Shown: positions 9,066 to 17,304, numbered from the stretch's first letter. The stretch is 64,000 nt of DNA from Saccharothrix luteola (GCF_020859565.1 NZ_JAJHUO010000046.1:16389-80388), one strand, 5' to 3'. Program-made: numbers and translations. The notes: generated by a model not told the origin, from the letters alone.

Positions 9066-9100
9066 CTCCGCACGGCATGCGGAGCGGCGGGTCGATCCTA
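9066..9100 (-). promoter_or_regulatory. Candidate pheST -10 element and leader hairpin
   Basis: On the minus strand TAGGAT (9100-9095) is a good -10 sequence about 75 nt before pheS; no matching -35 was found. The leader that would follow contains a 7-bp hairpin CTCCGCA/TGCGGAG with a 5-nt loop (9066-9084). I saw no T-box features or phenylalanine-rich leader peptide, so a regulatory role for the hairpin is speculative. Confidence 0.35.
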
Positions 9101-9299
9101 GGTGATCGGCCCCGACCGGCCTGCGGCACCGCCCGTTCGGGCCGTTCTCCGTGACGTCCATCCCGCGACCGAGTGATCGGAACGCGACGTCGTGAACCAC
9201 CGGCGTGGCAATTCCGCCGTTTCGCCGAATGACGATGACGCCGTCACATGACCGACGGGCCCCTTGTCCGGCGCAGGCGTTCCGCTCGAATCGCCAGCC

Positions 9300-9680
9300 C
9301 TACGTCTGCGCATCCGGATTCGGCGGCGACTGCCGCGTGCGCATTCCATGGGCCGCTGCCGCGGCGAAGTCGTAGCCGCAACCCGCGCACGCCGTCGCAC
9401 CGCGCTTGACCGAACGGCCGCAGACCGGGCAATCGCGCGTCTTACGCCGGGTGATCAGCCAGAGCACGCCTAGGATGACGTCCGCAGCGAGCCAGAATGC
9501 CACGATCAGGGACACGCCGATGCCCGTGCCCACGGCCCTGGCCGCGTCACACGCCTCTTGGTCGAGGCCCTCGCACGGGGTGTCGGCGCTCCCACTCACA
9601 CCCGCGATGATCCAGATCAGGAACAAGAGGTTGATCGCGAGGATGAACCACGTGAAGAAACGAAATCGCGGAAACCGCAT
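9300..9680 (-). CDS. Small membrane protein with C-terminal zinc ribbon
   Basis: A 126-residue protein with two transmembrane segments (FFTWFILAINLLFLIWIIAG and IGVSLIVAFWLAADVILGVL). The extracytoplasmic loop between them has two cysteines (TPCEGLDQEACD), and the cytoplasmic C-terminus carries a zinc-ribbon four-cysteine motif CPVCGRSVKRGATACAGC. The layout matches a widespread actinobacterial group of unknown function. The ATG at 9680 begins MRFPRFRFF, with basic residues before the first helix. It stands alone and is transcribed towards pheS. Confidence 0.75.
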   Translation of the reverse strand: MRFPRFRFFTWFILAINLLFLIWIIAGVSGSADTPCEGLDQEACDAARAVGTGIGVSLIVAFWLAADVILGVLWLITRRKTRDCPVCGRSVKRGATACAGCGYDFAAAAAHGMRTRQSPPNPDAQT

Positions 9681-10042
9681 GACAGCCCTCTCGGAGCAGC
9701 GCCCACCACCCGACCGGGCGCTCCAATAGGTCCATTTGGAGTATGAACCTCGAAATCACGCGGCGTAAGCCCGGGCGACGACTCGTCCGGCAGGACGGAC
9801 CGCGTCACACCGAGCAGGGTCGACCGACCACCCGCTGTGTCCGCCACGCACCGGCGGCTCGGACGGCCGGGCGTGCGGCCGACCGGCTCTTCGGTTCCGG
9901 GAATTGTCGGTGGGGCGTGGCAGTCTCTACCGCGCGAGCAGGACCCCGGCGGGCGATCAGCGGAAAACCGGGTCACAAGCCGCCGGCACGCCCTTAGAAT
10001 CGTCCCTCCCCCGTGACCTGACCCGAGGTGAACTCCACTCCC
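9681..10042 (+). promoter_or_regulatory. Intergenic region with candidate hsp90 promoter
   Basis: This 362-bp gap separates divergent genes. TAGAAT at 9995-10000 is a near-consensus -10 for the HSP90-like gene, giving a leader of about 36 nt that contains GAGGTG at 10025-10030; a -35 is not obvious. I saw no HAIR (HspR) or CIRCE (HrcA) operator. An 84-codon reading frame at 9743-9997 looks like chance. Confidence 0.4.
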
Positions 10043-11830
10043 ATGGCACACACCTTCGGTGTCGACCTGCGCGGGATCATCGACCTGCTCAGCCACCACC
10101 TCTACAGCAGCCCCCGCGTGTACGCGCGCGAGCTCCTGCAGAACGCGGTGGACGCGATCACCGCCCGCCGCGCGCTGCAACCGGACGCGCCGGGCGAGGT
10201 CGTGATCGAGCCGGTCGGGTCCTCCGGCGGCACCCTCCGCATCACCGACACCGGCATCGGCCTGACCGAGCGCGAGGTGCACGACCTGCTGTCCACGCTC
10301 GGCCGCACGTCCAAGCGCGACGACCTGGGCTTCGCCCGCCAGGGCTTCCTCGGCCAGTTCGGCGTCGGCCTGCTGTCGGCGTTCCTGGTCGCCGAGCGCA
10401 TCCGGCTCGTCAGCCGCTCGGTCAAGGGCGGGCCGGCCGTGCGGTGGACGGCCGACGCGGCGGGCAACTACGAGGTGGAGGTCGTCGGCGGAGCCGACAA
10501 TCCGACTTCAGCCGACGCCGCCGACCTCGACATTCCGGTCGGCACCACCATCGAGCTGGTGCCGCACCGCGACTCCGAGCACTGGCTCGAGCACGACGTG
10601 GTCAAGGCGCTCGTCACCGAGTACGGCGCACTCCTGCCGGTGACGGTCCGCGTCGGTGACGAGGTCGTCACCCACGGCGAGCTGCCGTGGGTCGAGGACG
10701 CCCTGGCCTACGGCGAGAAGGTGCTGGGCGTCCAGCCGTTCGACGCGATCCCGGTCGAGGTCCCGACCGTCGGTCTCAAGGGCGTCGCCTACGTGCTGCC
10801 GCGCGGCGTGCACCCCGGCGCCCGCCAGTCGCACCGCGTGTACCTCAAGCGGATGCTCGTCGGCGACTCCATCGAAGGCCTGCTGCCGGAGTGGGCGTAC
10901 TTCGTGCGCTGCGTGGTCGACTCGACGTCGCTGCGGCCCACCGCGAGCCGCGAGTCGCTCTACCAGGACGAGACGCTGCTCGCCGTGCGCGAGGAGCTGG
11001 GCCGCCAGGTCCGCGACTGGCTGGTCCGGCTCGACGCGACCGACCCCGACCGCACCCGGGCCCTGCTCGACGCGCACCACCTGGGCATCAAGTCGCTGGC
11101 CAGGGTGGACGACGAGATGCTGCGGCTGGTCGAGCGGTGGCTGCCGTTCGAGACCACCGACGGCCCGCAGTCGCTGCGCCAGTTCCGCCGCAAGCACGGC
11201 GTCATCGCGCACGTGCCGGACGTGGACGAGTTCCGCCAGCTCGCGCCGGTCGCGCACGCGCAGGGCATGGGCCTGGTCAACGCGGGCTACGCCTACGACG
11301 CGGAGATCATGGAACGGCTGGTCGCCCTGGACGGCCCCACCGCCGCGCGCCGGGTCGCGCCGAGCGAGGTGCTGGCCGCGTTGGGCGACCCGGACGCCGA
11401 ACTGGAGCGCGCGTTGCGCGAGCGGCTCACCTCGGCCAAGGACGTGCTGGAACGGCACGACTGCGAGGCCGTGCCGCGGGACTTCGACCCGGGCTCGCTG
11501 CCCGCGCTGCTGGTCACGAACGTGGAAGCGGAGCGCAAGCGGGACGCGCAGCAGGTCGGCGAGCAGGCCGACCCGCTGTGGGCGGAGCTGCTGGGCAGCC
11601 TGGTCGAGTCGACGTCGGACGCGGCGCAGCGGCTCGTGCTCAACTGCCGCAACCCGCTGGTGCGGCGGCTGGCGCAGCTGACCGACCCGGCGCTGGTGGA
11701 GCTGACCGTGGAGTCGCTGTACGTGCACGCACTGCTGCAGGCACGGCGTCCGATGCGCCCGAAGGACACCGCGGCGCTGAACCGCTCGTTCCTGGAACTG
11801 CTGGACCGCGCTGTGGGGGATCACCTGTGA
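10043..11830 (+). CDS. HSP90-family molecular chaperone (divergent HtpG-like)
   Basis: A 595-residue GHKL ATPase chaperone. Nucleotide-site motifs are clear: ARELLQNAVDA (E30, N34, D37), ITDTGIGL (D69) and GFLGQFGVGLLSAF (102-115). A middle-domain catalytic loop with the conserved arginine (ASRESLYQDE, near residue 302) is present, so ATP hydrolysis should work. The middle and C-terminal regions are shorter and more divergent than in classical HtpG (~630 aa), and there is no MEEVD-like tail. Its stop overlaps the GTG of the next gene (GTGA), coupling it to a large TPR protein. That arrangement suggests a dedicated client-presenting or cochaperone partner. Confidence 0.88.
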   Translation: MAHTFGVDLRGIIDLLSHHLYSSPRVYARELLQNAVDAITARRALQPDAPGEVVIEPVGSSGGTLRITDTGIGLTEREVHDLLSTLGRTSKRDDLGFARQGFLGQFGVGLLSAFLVAERIRLVSRSVKGGPAVRWTADAAGNYEVEVVGGADNPTSADAADLDIPVGTTIELVPHRDSEHWLEHDVVKALVTEYGALLPVTVRVGDEVVTHGELPWVEDALAYGEKVLGVQPFDAIPVEVPTVGLKGVAYVLPRGVHPGARQSHRVYLKRMLVGDSIEGLLPEWAYFVRCVVDSTSLRPTASRESLYQDETLLAVREELGRQVRDWLVRLDATDPDRTRALLDAHHLGIKSLARVDDEMLRLVERWLPFETTDGPQSLRQFRRKHGVIAHVPDVDEFRQLAPVAHAQGMGLVNAGYAYDAEIMERLVALDGPTAARRVAPSEVLAALGDPDAELERALRERLTSAKDVLERHDCEAVPRDFDPGSLPALLVTNVEAERKRDAQQVGEQADPLWAELLGSLVESTSDAAQRLVLNCRNPLVRRLAQLTDPALVELTVESLYVHALLQARRPMRPKDTAALNRSFLELLDRAVGDHL

Positions 11831-14628
11831 ACGAGGAGAAGGAAGCCGCCGAGCGGCAGTTCGTCGAGGCCTACCACATGCCGGAGGGCATGGCGCGGCA
11901 CGAGGCGCTGGAGCGCGCGGCCCGTGCCGCGGACGCGCTCGACCACCTGCCGCTGGCCGTGAGCTGTCGGATCGCCCTGATCCGCTCGGCCTACGACCTC
12001 GGCCGCTACGACCTGATGCTGGCCCCGTTCGCCTGGTGCGGCACGGCCGAGCAGCGCGACCCCACGGCGTTCGACGAGTGGGAGACGCACAGCTACGACT
12101 GGGCGCACAAGTGGATCGTCAGCGGCCTGATCGCGGACCCGCGGTTCACGCTGGCGCAGATCGGGTCGTTCGTCGACCAGCTCGCCGAGCGCTACCAGCG
12201 GCTCGGGTACTCGATGCAGCCGGTGCACGGCGCGCGGGCCGACCTGGCCGCGCACGTCGGCGACGACGAGGCTTACCGGGAGCACTTCGCGAAGTACCTG
12301 GCGATGGACCGGGGCCCGATGAGCGACTGCGAGGCGTGCGTCGTCGAGGAGCAGGCCGGGCACCTGATCCGGCAGGGCAGGCACGCCGAGGCCGTCGCGC
12401 ACGCCGAGCACCAGCTGGAGCAGGACACCGGCTGCGCCACCCAGCCGCAGGGCATCCTGACCACGTTGACGCCCGCGTTCGTGGCGCTCGGCGACGTGGA
12501 CCGGGCCCGGCAGGCGCACGTCGTGGCGTACCGGCTGGTGCGCGACGACCTGGTCGGCGGCTACCTGGACGACCACCTGGAGTTCTGCGCGACGTCGGGC
12601 AACGTGCGGCGCGGCGTGGAGCTGCTGCGCGGCCACCTGCACCGGGTGCACCACTCCACCAGCCCGTCACGGGCCATGCACTTCGCCGCGGGCGCGGCGC
12701 TGCTGCTCAGCCGGGTGTCGGCGGACGAGGAGTTCGCCGTGCCGCGGGACGGGCGGACGACCGTGCTGACCGCGCCGGAGCTGCGCGAGCTGCTCCAGGC
12801 GCAGGCGCTGGAGATCGCGGCCAGGTTCGACGCGCGCAACGGCAGTGACGCGGTGAGCACCCGCATCCGGCGGACGCTGGCCGCGCCGGACACGATCCCC
12901 GTGGCGCTGGCCGTGCCGATCCCGTCCACGCCCGCTCCGGTCGTGGACGAGGAAGACCCGGTGACGGTCGCCGACCCGGTGGAGCTGGCGCAACAGCTGT
13001 GCGACGCGTTCGACAGCGGCGAGTTCATCACCGGCATGCGGCTGCTGAGGTCGTTGCCGGAGGACATGGACCCGTTGCTGCCCGAGTCCCTGGGCGCGCT
13101 GGTCGCGGCGCGGCGGGCGATCGTGAGCGCGCACGTGCGGCCGAAGGCGGAGGTGCTGGTCGAGCTGGACGCGGCGGTCGAGCGGCTGGTCACGTGCGGC
13201 GAGCACGACCTGGCCAACCGGTTCCGGGCGCGGGGCGCGGGGTTGCGCGTCGAGGACGACGGGCCGGCCGCGTCCATCGCGGTGGCGCGCACGTGCCTGG
13301 CCGAGGCGGAGGTCGCGGGCACCCCGTACACGCGGGTGCTGACCAGGCTGCTGCTGGCGGACCTGCTGGCGGACGAGGACGAGACCGACGAGCTGGACGC
13401 GTTGACCGCCGAGGCGTTGGAGCTGGCCCGGGCCGAGGTCCCGGAGCTGGTGGCGCGGGCGCGCTGCGACCGGGCCCAGCACCTGGCCACCACGGGTCAC
13501 CTGGACGAGGCGCACGCCGAGGTCGTGGCCGTGCTGGCGGACGCGCCGTCGTCCTCGGTGCGGTTCGACGCGCTGCGCCTGCAGCTGAAGATCCGGACCG
13601 TGCGCGGTGAGGAGGACGCGGTGCGCGTCGCCGCCGAGTTCGTCGGCGCGTTCAGCACGCCGCGCGGACCGTGGACGGCCGAGACGCACCGGCAGCGGGT
13701 GGCGTCGATCGAACGGCTGGGGCTGGAGGCCGAGCACCTGGTGGAACTGCGTGACGCGGTCGCCATCGGGCACGAGGTCGGCGTGCCGGACGACGTGGCG
13801 AAGGCGTGCTACGCGCTGGCCGGCGGCTACCTGAAGGCGGGCCGATTCGTCGAGGCCGCCGAAGCCCTGGAAGAGGCCGTGCGCGTGATCGACGGCGGTG
13901 AGGTGGACCCGGACGTCATCGTCCCCGTCCGCTACCGCCTGGGTCAGGTGTGCGCCCGGCTGGACGAGACCGAGGCCGCCCGTCGGCACCTGGAAGTCGC
14001 CCTGGGCCTGGTGCCGGCCGACGAGCCGTGGCGGCGTGCCATGGTCCTGGACGTCCTGGCGGGAGTCCTGCGCCGCCTCGACCTGCCGCTGGAAGCCGCG
14101 TCCGCCTACCAGGGCGCCGCGGCGGCGTGGCAGGAGGTGTCGGAACCGGCCGAGGCCGCGGGCTCCCTGGTCGAAGCCGCCGCCGCGCTGCCGAACGAAG
14201 AGGCCGCCGAGTGCGCGACCACCCTGACCGCGGCGGAACAACTCCTGCCCGCCGTGGAGGACCCCGACCACCGCACCCACCTGACCGCGCGCATCGCCGC
14301 GATCCGGGCGTTCCTGCACGTCCAGGCTGGCGAACACGCGGCGGCGATCGAGCAGAACGGCATCGCCGAAGAACTGGCCGCCCAGCTGGGTGACCTGGAC
14401 TGGCAGACGTTCCTGGTGGCGCGCGGTGCCAGGTTCCTCCTGGAATCGGGCGACCCGACCAACGCGGAAGCCGAAGCCCGCCGCGCGGGGACCCTGATCA
14501 CCGACGAGACGCCGCCGCAGATCCTCGGCGACATCGCGAACGTGCTCGAAGAAGCCCTCCGAACCCAGTCCAAGCCGACCTCGCGCGACCCCCTGCTCCG
14601 CACCCTGACCAGCCGCCTGGACACCTGA
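11827..14628 (+). CDS. Large TPR-repeat protein coupled to HSP90-like chaperone
   Basis: A 933-residue, almost wholly alpha-helical cytoplasmic protein. The N-terminal part (about 1-350) has irregular helical repeats and a CxxC pair (DCEACVVEE). A proline/valine linker around residues 355-380 (VALAVPIPSTPAPVVDEE) leads into a second solenoid of TPR-like helix pairs (for example ACYALAGGYLKAGRFVEAAE) reaching the C-terminus. No enzyme motif is visible. The GTG start sits inside the stop of the HSP90-like gene, so synthesis is coupled. By analogy with eukaryotic TPR cochaperones it may bind the chaperone or its clients; that role is inference. A perfect terminator hairpin closes the operon. Confidence 0.82.
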   Translation: MNEEKEAAERQFVEAYHMPEGMARHEALERAARAADALDHLPLAVSCRIALIRSAYDLGRYDLMLAPFAWCGTAEQRDPTAFDEWETHSYDWAHKWIVSGLIADPRFTLAQIGSFVDQLAERYQRLGYSMQPVHGARADLAAHVGDDEAYREHFAKYLAMDRGPMSDCEACVVEEQAGHLIRQGRHAEAVAHAEHQLEQDTGCATQPQGILTTLTPAFVALGDVDRARQAHVVAYRLVRDDLVGGYLDDHLEFCATSGNVRRGVELLRGHLHRVHHSTSPSRAMHFAAGAALLLSRVSADEEFAVPRDGRTTVLTAPELRELLQAQALEIAARFDARNGSDAVSTRIRRTLAAPDTIPVALAVPIPSTPAPVVDEEDPVTVADPVELAQQLCDAFDSGEFITGMRLLRSLPEDMDPLLPESLGALVAARRAIVSAHVRPKAEVLVELDAAVERLVTCGEHDLANRFRARGAGLRVEDDGPAASIAVARTCLAEAEVAGTPYTRVLTRLLLADLLADEDETDELDALTAEALELARAEVPELVARARCDRAQHLATTGHLDEAHAEVVAVLADAPSSSVRFDALRLQLKIRTVRGEEDAVRVAAEFVGAFSTPRGPWTAETHRQRVASIERLGLEAEHLVELRDAVAIGHEVGVPDDVAKACYALAGGYLKAGRFVEAAEALEEAVRVIDGGEVDPDVIVPVRYRLGQVCARLDETEAARRHLEVALGLVPADEPWRRAMVLDVLAGVLRRLDLPLEAASAYQGAAAAWQEVSEPAEAAGSLVEAAAALPNEEAAECATTLTAAEQLLPAVEDPDHRTHLTARIAAIRAFLHVQAGEHAAAIEQNGIAEELAAQLGDLDWQTFLVARGARFLLESGDPTNAEAEARRAGTLITDETPPQILGDIANVLEEALRTQSKPTSRDPLLRTLTSRLDT

Positions 14629-14634
14629 CAATCC

Positions 14635-14670
14635 GGCGTGCTGACCATCAAACCCGCTGGTCAGCACGCC
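14635..14670 (+). terminator. Terminator of the hsp90-TPR operon
   Basis: A perfect 12-bp stem GGCGTGCTGACC/GGTCAGCACGCC surrounds a 12-nt loop, beginning 6 bp after the TPR gene stop. Because it is symmetrical it could also stop convergent minus-strand transcription from the rRNA methyltransferase gene, although that gene ends 220 bp away. Confidence 0.8.
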
Positions 14671-14892
14671 GCCACCGCCGAAGGACGGATGTCAAGCATG
14701 ATCACCAGATCGAGCGAAACACCGTCCCGGCGAGAACCAAATCGAACTCGTGCGTCGCCTAGAACAAGAAAGGAGGCCGGCCAAGGCACCAGCACCACGT
14801 GCCCCACCCCACCCGCCACCGACCCTCACCACCAGGCCGCACAAGCCCCGAGAAAAGCCCCCAGCAGACAGACCCCGCCGAGCCACGAGCTA
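14671..14892. other. Intergenic stretch without recognised features
   Basis: These 222 bp lie between two convergent genes. They are somewhat richer in A than their surroundings (for example CCTAGAACAAGAAAGGAGG near 14759) but contain no gene, repeat or RNA that I can support. Confidence 0.4.
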
Positions 14893-15741
14893 TCAGACCC
14901 GCTGAGCGCGAGCCGAAGCGTAAAGGCACACCGCCGCGGCAGTCGCGAGGTTGAGGCTCTCGGCCCCGCCGTAGATCGGCACCTTCAGCGAAGCGTCCAA
15001 GCCCGCCACGACCTCATCCGGCAACCCGTGCGCCTCGCTGCCGAACACCCACCCCGTGGGCGCCGCGAGATCACCGCGCAAGTCGGCCGTCACCAGGTCC
15101 TCCGGCGCGTACCCGTCCGCCGCGACCAGCCGCAGCCCCGCCTCCCGGCACGCCGCGAACGCCGCACCCGCGTCCCGCACCCGCGCGATCGGCAGGTGGA
15201 ACACGCTGCCCGTGGACGCGCGCACGCACTTGCCGTTGTGCGGGTCGACCGTGTCGCCCGCGAAGATCACCGCGTCCGCGCCCGCCGCGTCCGCGACGCG
15301 CACCACCGTGCCCGCGTTGCCGGGATCCGCCACGCCGTGCAGCACGGCCACCAGCCGGACGCCCGGCGCGAGCGCCTCCGCCACCGGCACGTCCACCAAC
15401 GAGCACAAGGCAACGATGCCCTGCGGCGTCACGGTCTCCGACAGCGCCGCGGCGGCCTTGTCGGTCACGGCGCTGACCGGCACACCGGCGTCGACCGCGG
15501 CATCCACCAGCGGACGGTTGCGGGTGGTGGCGTCGGCGGTCACGAAGAGTTCGTGCACCCGGCCGCGCCCGGCTGCCGCCCAGGCCAGGGCCTCGCGCAC
15601 GGCCTGCGCACCCTCGGCGAGGAACCGTTCGGCGCGGTCGCGGCCGGAACGCCTGGTCAGCCGCCTAGCGGCAACGACCCGGGGAGTCCGTTCGGTGAAC
15701 GGAGCTTCCCCGGGTCGTGGTGCGCGATCGTCCGCGCTCAG
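14893..15741 (-). CDS. TrmH/SpoU-family RNA (23S rRNA) methyltransferase
   Basis: A SPOUT-class 2'-O-ribose methyltransferase, equivalent in position to tsnR of mycobacteria. The three SpoU motifs are present: DPGNAGTVVRVADAAGAD, GWVFGSEAHGLP and VPIYGGAESLNLATAAAVC, forming the trefoil-knot SAM site. The N-terminal substrate-binding domain starts with the conserved FTERTPRVVAARRLTRRSG. Upstream of that segment no ATG, GTG or TTG occurs in frame before the rplT coding region. The best start is CTG at 15741, 7 nt after GAGG and overlapping the rplT stop (CTGA), giving 282 residues. The next standard codon, a GTG inside QAVREAL, would remove the conserved N-terminus. Confidence 0.85.
   Translation of the reverse strand: MSADDRAPRPGEAPFTERTPRVVAARRLTRRSGRDRAERFLAEGAQAVREALAWAAAGRGRVHELFVTADATTRNRPLVDAAVDAGVPVSAVTDKAAAALSETVTPQGIVALCSLVDVPVAEALAPGVRLVAVLHGVADPGNAGTVVRVADAAGADAVIFAGDTVDPHNGKCVRASTGSVFHLPIARVRDAGAAFAACREAGLRLVAADGYAPEDLVTADLRGDLAAPTGWVFGSEAHGLPDEVVAGLDASLKVPIYGGAESLNLATAAAVCLYASARAQRV
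15677..15715 (-). promoter_or_regulatory. Large hairpin at the 5' end of the rRNA methyltransferase gene
   Basis: ACCCGGGG (8 nt) pairs with CCCCGGGT, and inside it TCCGTTC pairs with GAACGGA around an ACC loop; short unpaired bulges separate the two helices. It starts 24 nt after the rplT stop and lies within the first codons of the methyltransferase. It could terminate the infC-rpmI-rplT transcript or limit translation of the downstream gene. Confidence 0.6.
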
Positions 15742-16127
15742 GCCTTGTCCTCGACGGGCGCGTTGACGTCGCTCGGCAGAGCGGCGCGAGCGGCCTCGAC
15801 CAGCGCGGTGAACGCGCCGGGGTCGCTGACGGCCAGCTCGGCGAGGATCTTGCGGTCCACCTCGATGCCGGCGAGCCGCAGGCCCTGGATGAAGCGGTTG
15901 TACGTCATGCCGTTGGCGCGGACACCGGCGTTGATGCGCTGGATCCACAGCTTCCGGAAGTCACCCTTGCGGGCGCGGCGGTCCCGGTAGGCGTAGTTGA
16001 GCGAGTGGAGCACCTGCTCCTTGGCCTTGCGGTACAGCCTCGAACGCTGGCCGCGGTAGCCGCTGGCGAGCTCAAGGGTGGTACGGCGCTTCTTCTGGGC
16101 GTTCACTGCCCTTTTGACGCGTGCCAC
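15738..16127 (-). CDS. rplT: 50S ribosomal protein L20
   Basis: 129 residues starting with GTG at 16127 (MARVKRAVNAQKKRR). This very basic, helical 23S rRNA-binding protein is needed for early assembly of the large subunit. The conserved central stretch RDRRARKGDFRKLWIQRINA is intact. The C-terminus is longer and more acidic than the ~118-aa norm (ending PSDVNAPVEDKA). It is the third gene of infC-rpmI-rplT, about 100 bp after rpmI. In other bacteria L20 represses this operon, but no site for that was identified here. Confidence 0.97.
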   Translation of the reverse strand: MARVKRAVNAQKKRRTTLELASGYRGQRSRLYRKAKEQVLHSLNYAYRDRRARKGDFRKLWIQRINAGVRANGMTYNRFIQGLRLAGIEVDRKILAELAVSDPGAFTALVEAARAALPSDVNAPVEDKA

Positions 16128-16226
16128 GGGTCCATCCTGTCGATCTCGTGGGGCCGGTGGGGGCCGACCCCGGTGTTCAAGGGGGTGAAGGTCTTAGGCC
16201 TCGGAGGCTCGGACGGCCTCGGACGT

Positions 16227-16421
16227 TCAGAGGCCGAGCAGCTTCTTCAGCCGTGGCACGTCGTTCTTCGCGACCTCGGTCGTGCCGGCGAGACGGCGCG
16301 TCAGCTTGCTGGACTTCTTCTCCAGCAGGTGGCGCTTGCCGGCCTTCTCGCGGACGAGCTTGCCGCTGCCGGTGACCTTCACGCGCTTGGAGGTCCCGCT
16401 GTGGCTCTTGTTCTTGGGCAT
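16227..16421 (-). CDS. rpmI: 50S ribosomal protein L35
   Basis: A 64-residue basic ribosomal protein (MPKNKSHSGTSKRVKVTGSG) with the typical lysine-rich C-terminus ending RLKKLLGL. The ATG at 16421 is the family start; the reading frame extends 15 codons further upstream, but that part is not conserved sequence. It lies between infC (73 bp upstream) and rplT and should be cotranscribed with both. Confidence 0.96.
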   Translation of the reverse strand: MPKNKSHSGTSKRVKVTGSGKLVREKAGKRHLLEKKSSKLTRRLAGTTEVAKNDVPRLKKLLGL

Positions 16422-16494
16422 TTCCGTCCTCAGTCTCGTGCAGCCACCGGGGATGGGGGCGGCCATGCTTGCTCCCGGCCCGGAGGCCGGGAGA

Positions 16495-17100
16495 TCACTC
16501 TTCGACAGACTCGTCCGTCGCCTCGTCGGCGCCGTCGTTCTTGATCGGACGGGTCTTCGTGGTCTTGTGCGGCGCCAACACCATGATCATGTTGCGGCCG
16601 TCCTGCTTCGGGTTCGACTCGACGAACCCCAGCTCGGCGACGTCCTCGGCGAGCCTCTGCAGCAGTCGGTAACCCAGTTCCGGCCGGGACTGCTCACGGC
16701 CGCGGAACATGATGGTCACCTTGACCTTGTTCCCGTGCGACAGGAAGCGGGCCACGTGGCCCTTCTTCGTCAGGTAGTCGTGCGGGTCGATCTTCGGCCG
16801 GAGCTTCTGCTCCTTGATGACCGTCAGCTGCTGGTTGCGGCGCGATTCACGGGCCTTCTGCGCGCTCTCGTACTTGAACTTGCCGTAGTCCATGAGCTTG
16901 CAGACCGGCGGCCGAGCCTGTGCGGCGACCTCGACGAGGTCGAGATCCGATTCCTGGGCGAGTCGGAGCGCGTCCTCGATGCGAACGATCCCGACCTGCT
17001 CGCCGTTCGGCCCGACCAGACGAACCTCGGGCACGCGGATGCGGTCGTTGATGCGCGGCTCGGTGCTCACCGGAGCACCTCGGTTCGAGGGACTTGTCAT
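16495..17100 (-). CDS. infC: Translation initiation factor IF-3
   Basis: A 201-residue IF-3, which binds the 30S subunit and enforces start-codon selection. The N-domain begins EPRINDRIRVPEVRLVG, and the C-domain contains PKIDPHDYLTKKGHVARFL and KVTIMFRGREQSRPELG. An acidic tail of about 20 residues (ending DESVEE) extends beyond the core, as in many actinobacteria. The ATG at 17100 has AAAGGA 6 nt upstream; a GTG 10 codons later (VSTEPRIND) with its own GAGGTG is an equally plausible start. The leader carries an attenuator-like hairpin and a long palindrome. Confidence 0.95.
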   Translation of the reverse strand: MTSPSNRGAPVSTEPRINDRIRVPEVRLVGPNGEQVGIVRIEDALRLAQESDLDLVEVAAQARPPVCKLMDYGKFKYESAQKARESRRNQQLTVIKEQKLRPKIDPHDYLTKKGHVARFLSHGNKVKVTIMFRGREQSRPELGYRLLQRLAEDVAELGFVESNPKQDGRNMIMVLAPHKTTKTRPIKNDGADEATDESVEE

Positions 17101-17138
17101 TCACGTCCTTTGTGACTCGTTGTGCGCCAAAGACAAGA

Positions 17139-17165
17139 GGCCCCACACCTGCCCGGTGTGAGGCC
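17139..17165 (-). terminator. Attenuator-like hairpin in the infC leader
   Basis: In the minus-strand RNA, GGCCUCACACC pairs with GGUGUGGGGCC (11 bp including one U-G wobble) around GGGCA. It is followed by UCUUGUCUUU, a weak U-tract, about 40 nt before the infC start. A conditional terminator before infC is known in other bacteria; here the mechanism is inferred from the fold alone. Confidence 0.6.
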
Positions 17166-17273
17166 CGCTTCCTACCGATCGCACAACGAAGGGCGCAGTC
17201 GACCCTTCGATGGACCGGACCCGGCCACCTGCACGAAGCGGCAGACTCGGGTGGGAGCGGGGCTCCACTTGCC

Positions 17274-17293
17274 GTCCCCACACGTGTGGGGAC
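17274..17293. promoter_or_regulatory. Perfect 20-bp palindrome near the infC transcription start
   Basis: GTCCCCACACGTGTGGGGAC is fully self-complementary. It lies 12 bp downstream of the predicted -10 element of infC, at the very beginning of the transcript. It could be a protein operator or a 5' RNA hairpin. Confidence 0.5.
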
Positions 17294-17304
17294 TGGTCGC
17301 GCGG

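Noticed and set aside
5381..9154. A 1,257-codon open frame on the plus strand across pheST
   Set aside because: It is antisense to two clearly conserved synthetase genes; its composition (His, Arg, Gly, Val rich) is what GC-rich antisense frames give.
9023..9299. T-box or phenylalanine-rich leader peptide before pheS
   Set aside because: No T-box sequence or specifier loop and no small Phe-rich frame was seen; only a short hairpin is present.
9743..9997. An 84-codon plus-strand gene before hsp90
   Set aside because: Arg/Pro-rich with no ribosome-binding site or motif, and it overlaps the likely hsp90 promoter region.
14692..14886. A 64-codon minus-strand gene between the TPR gene and the methyltransferase
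   Set aside because: No conserved motif or plausible start signal; composition is consistent with chance.
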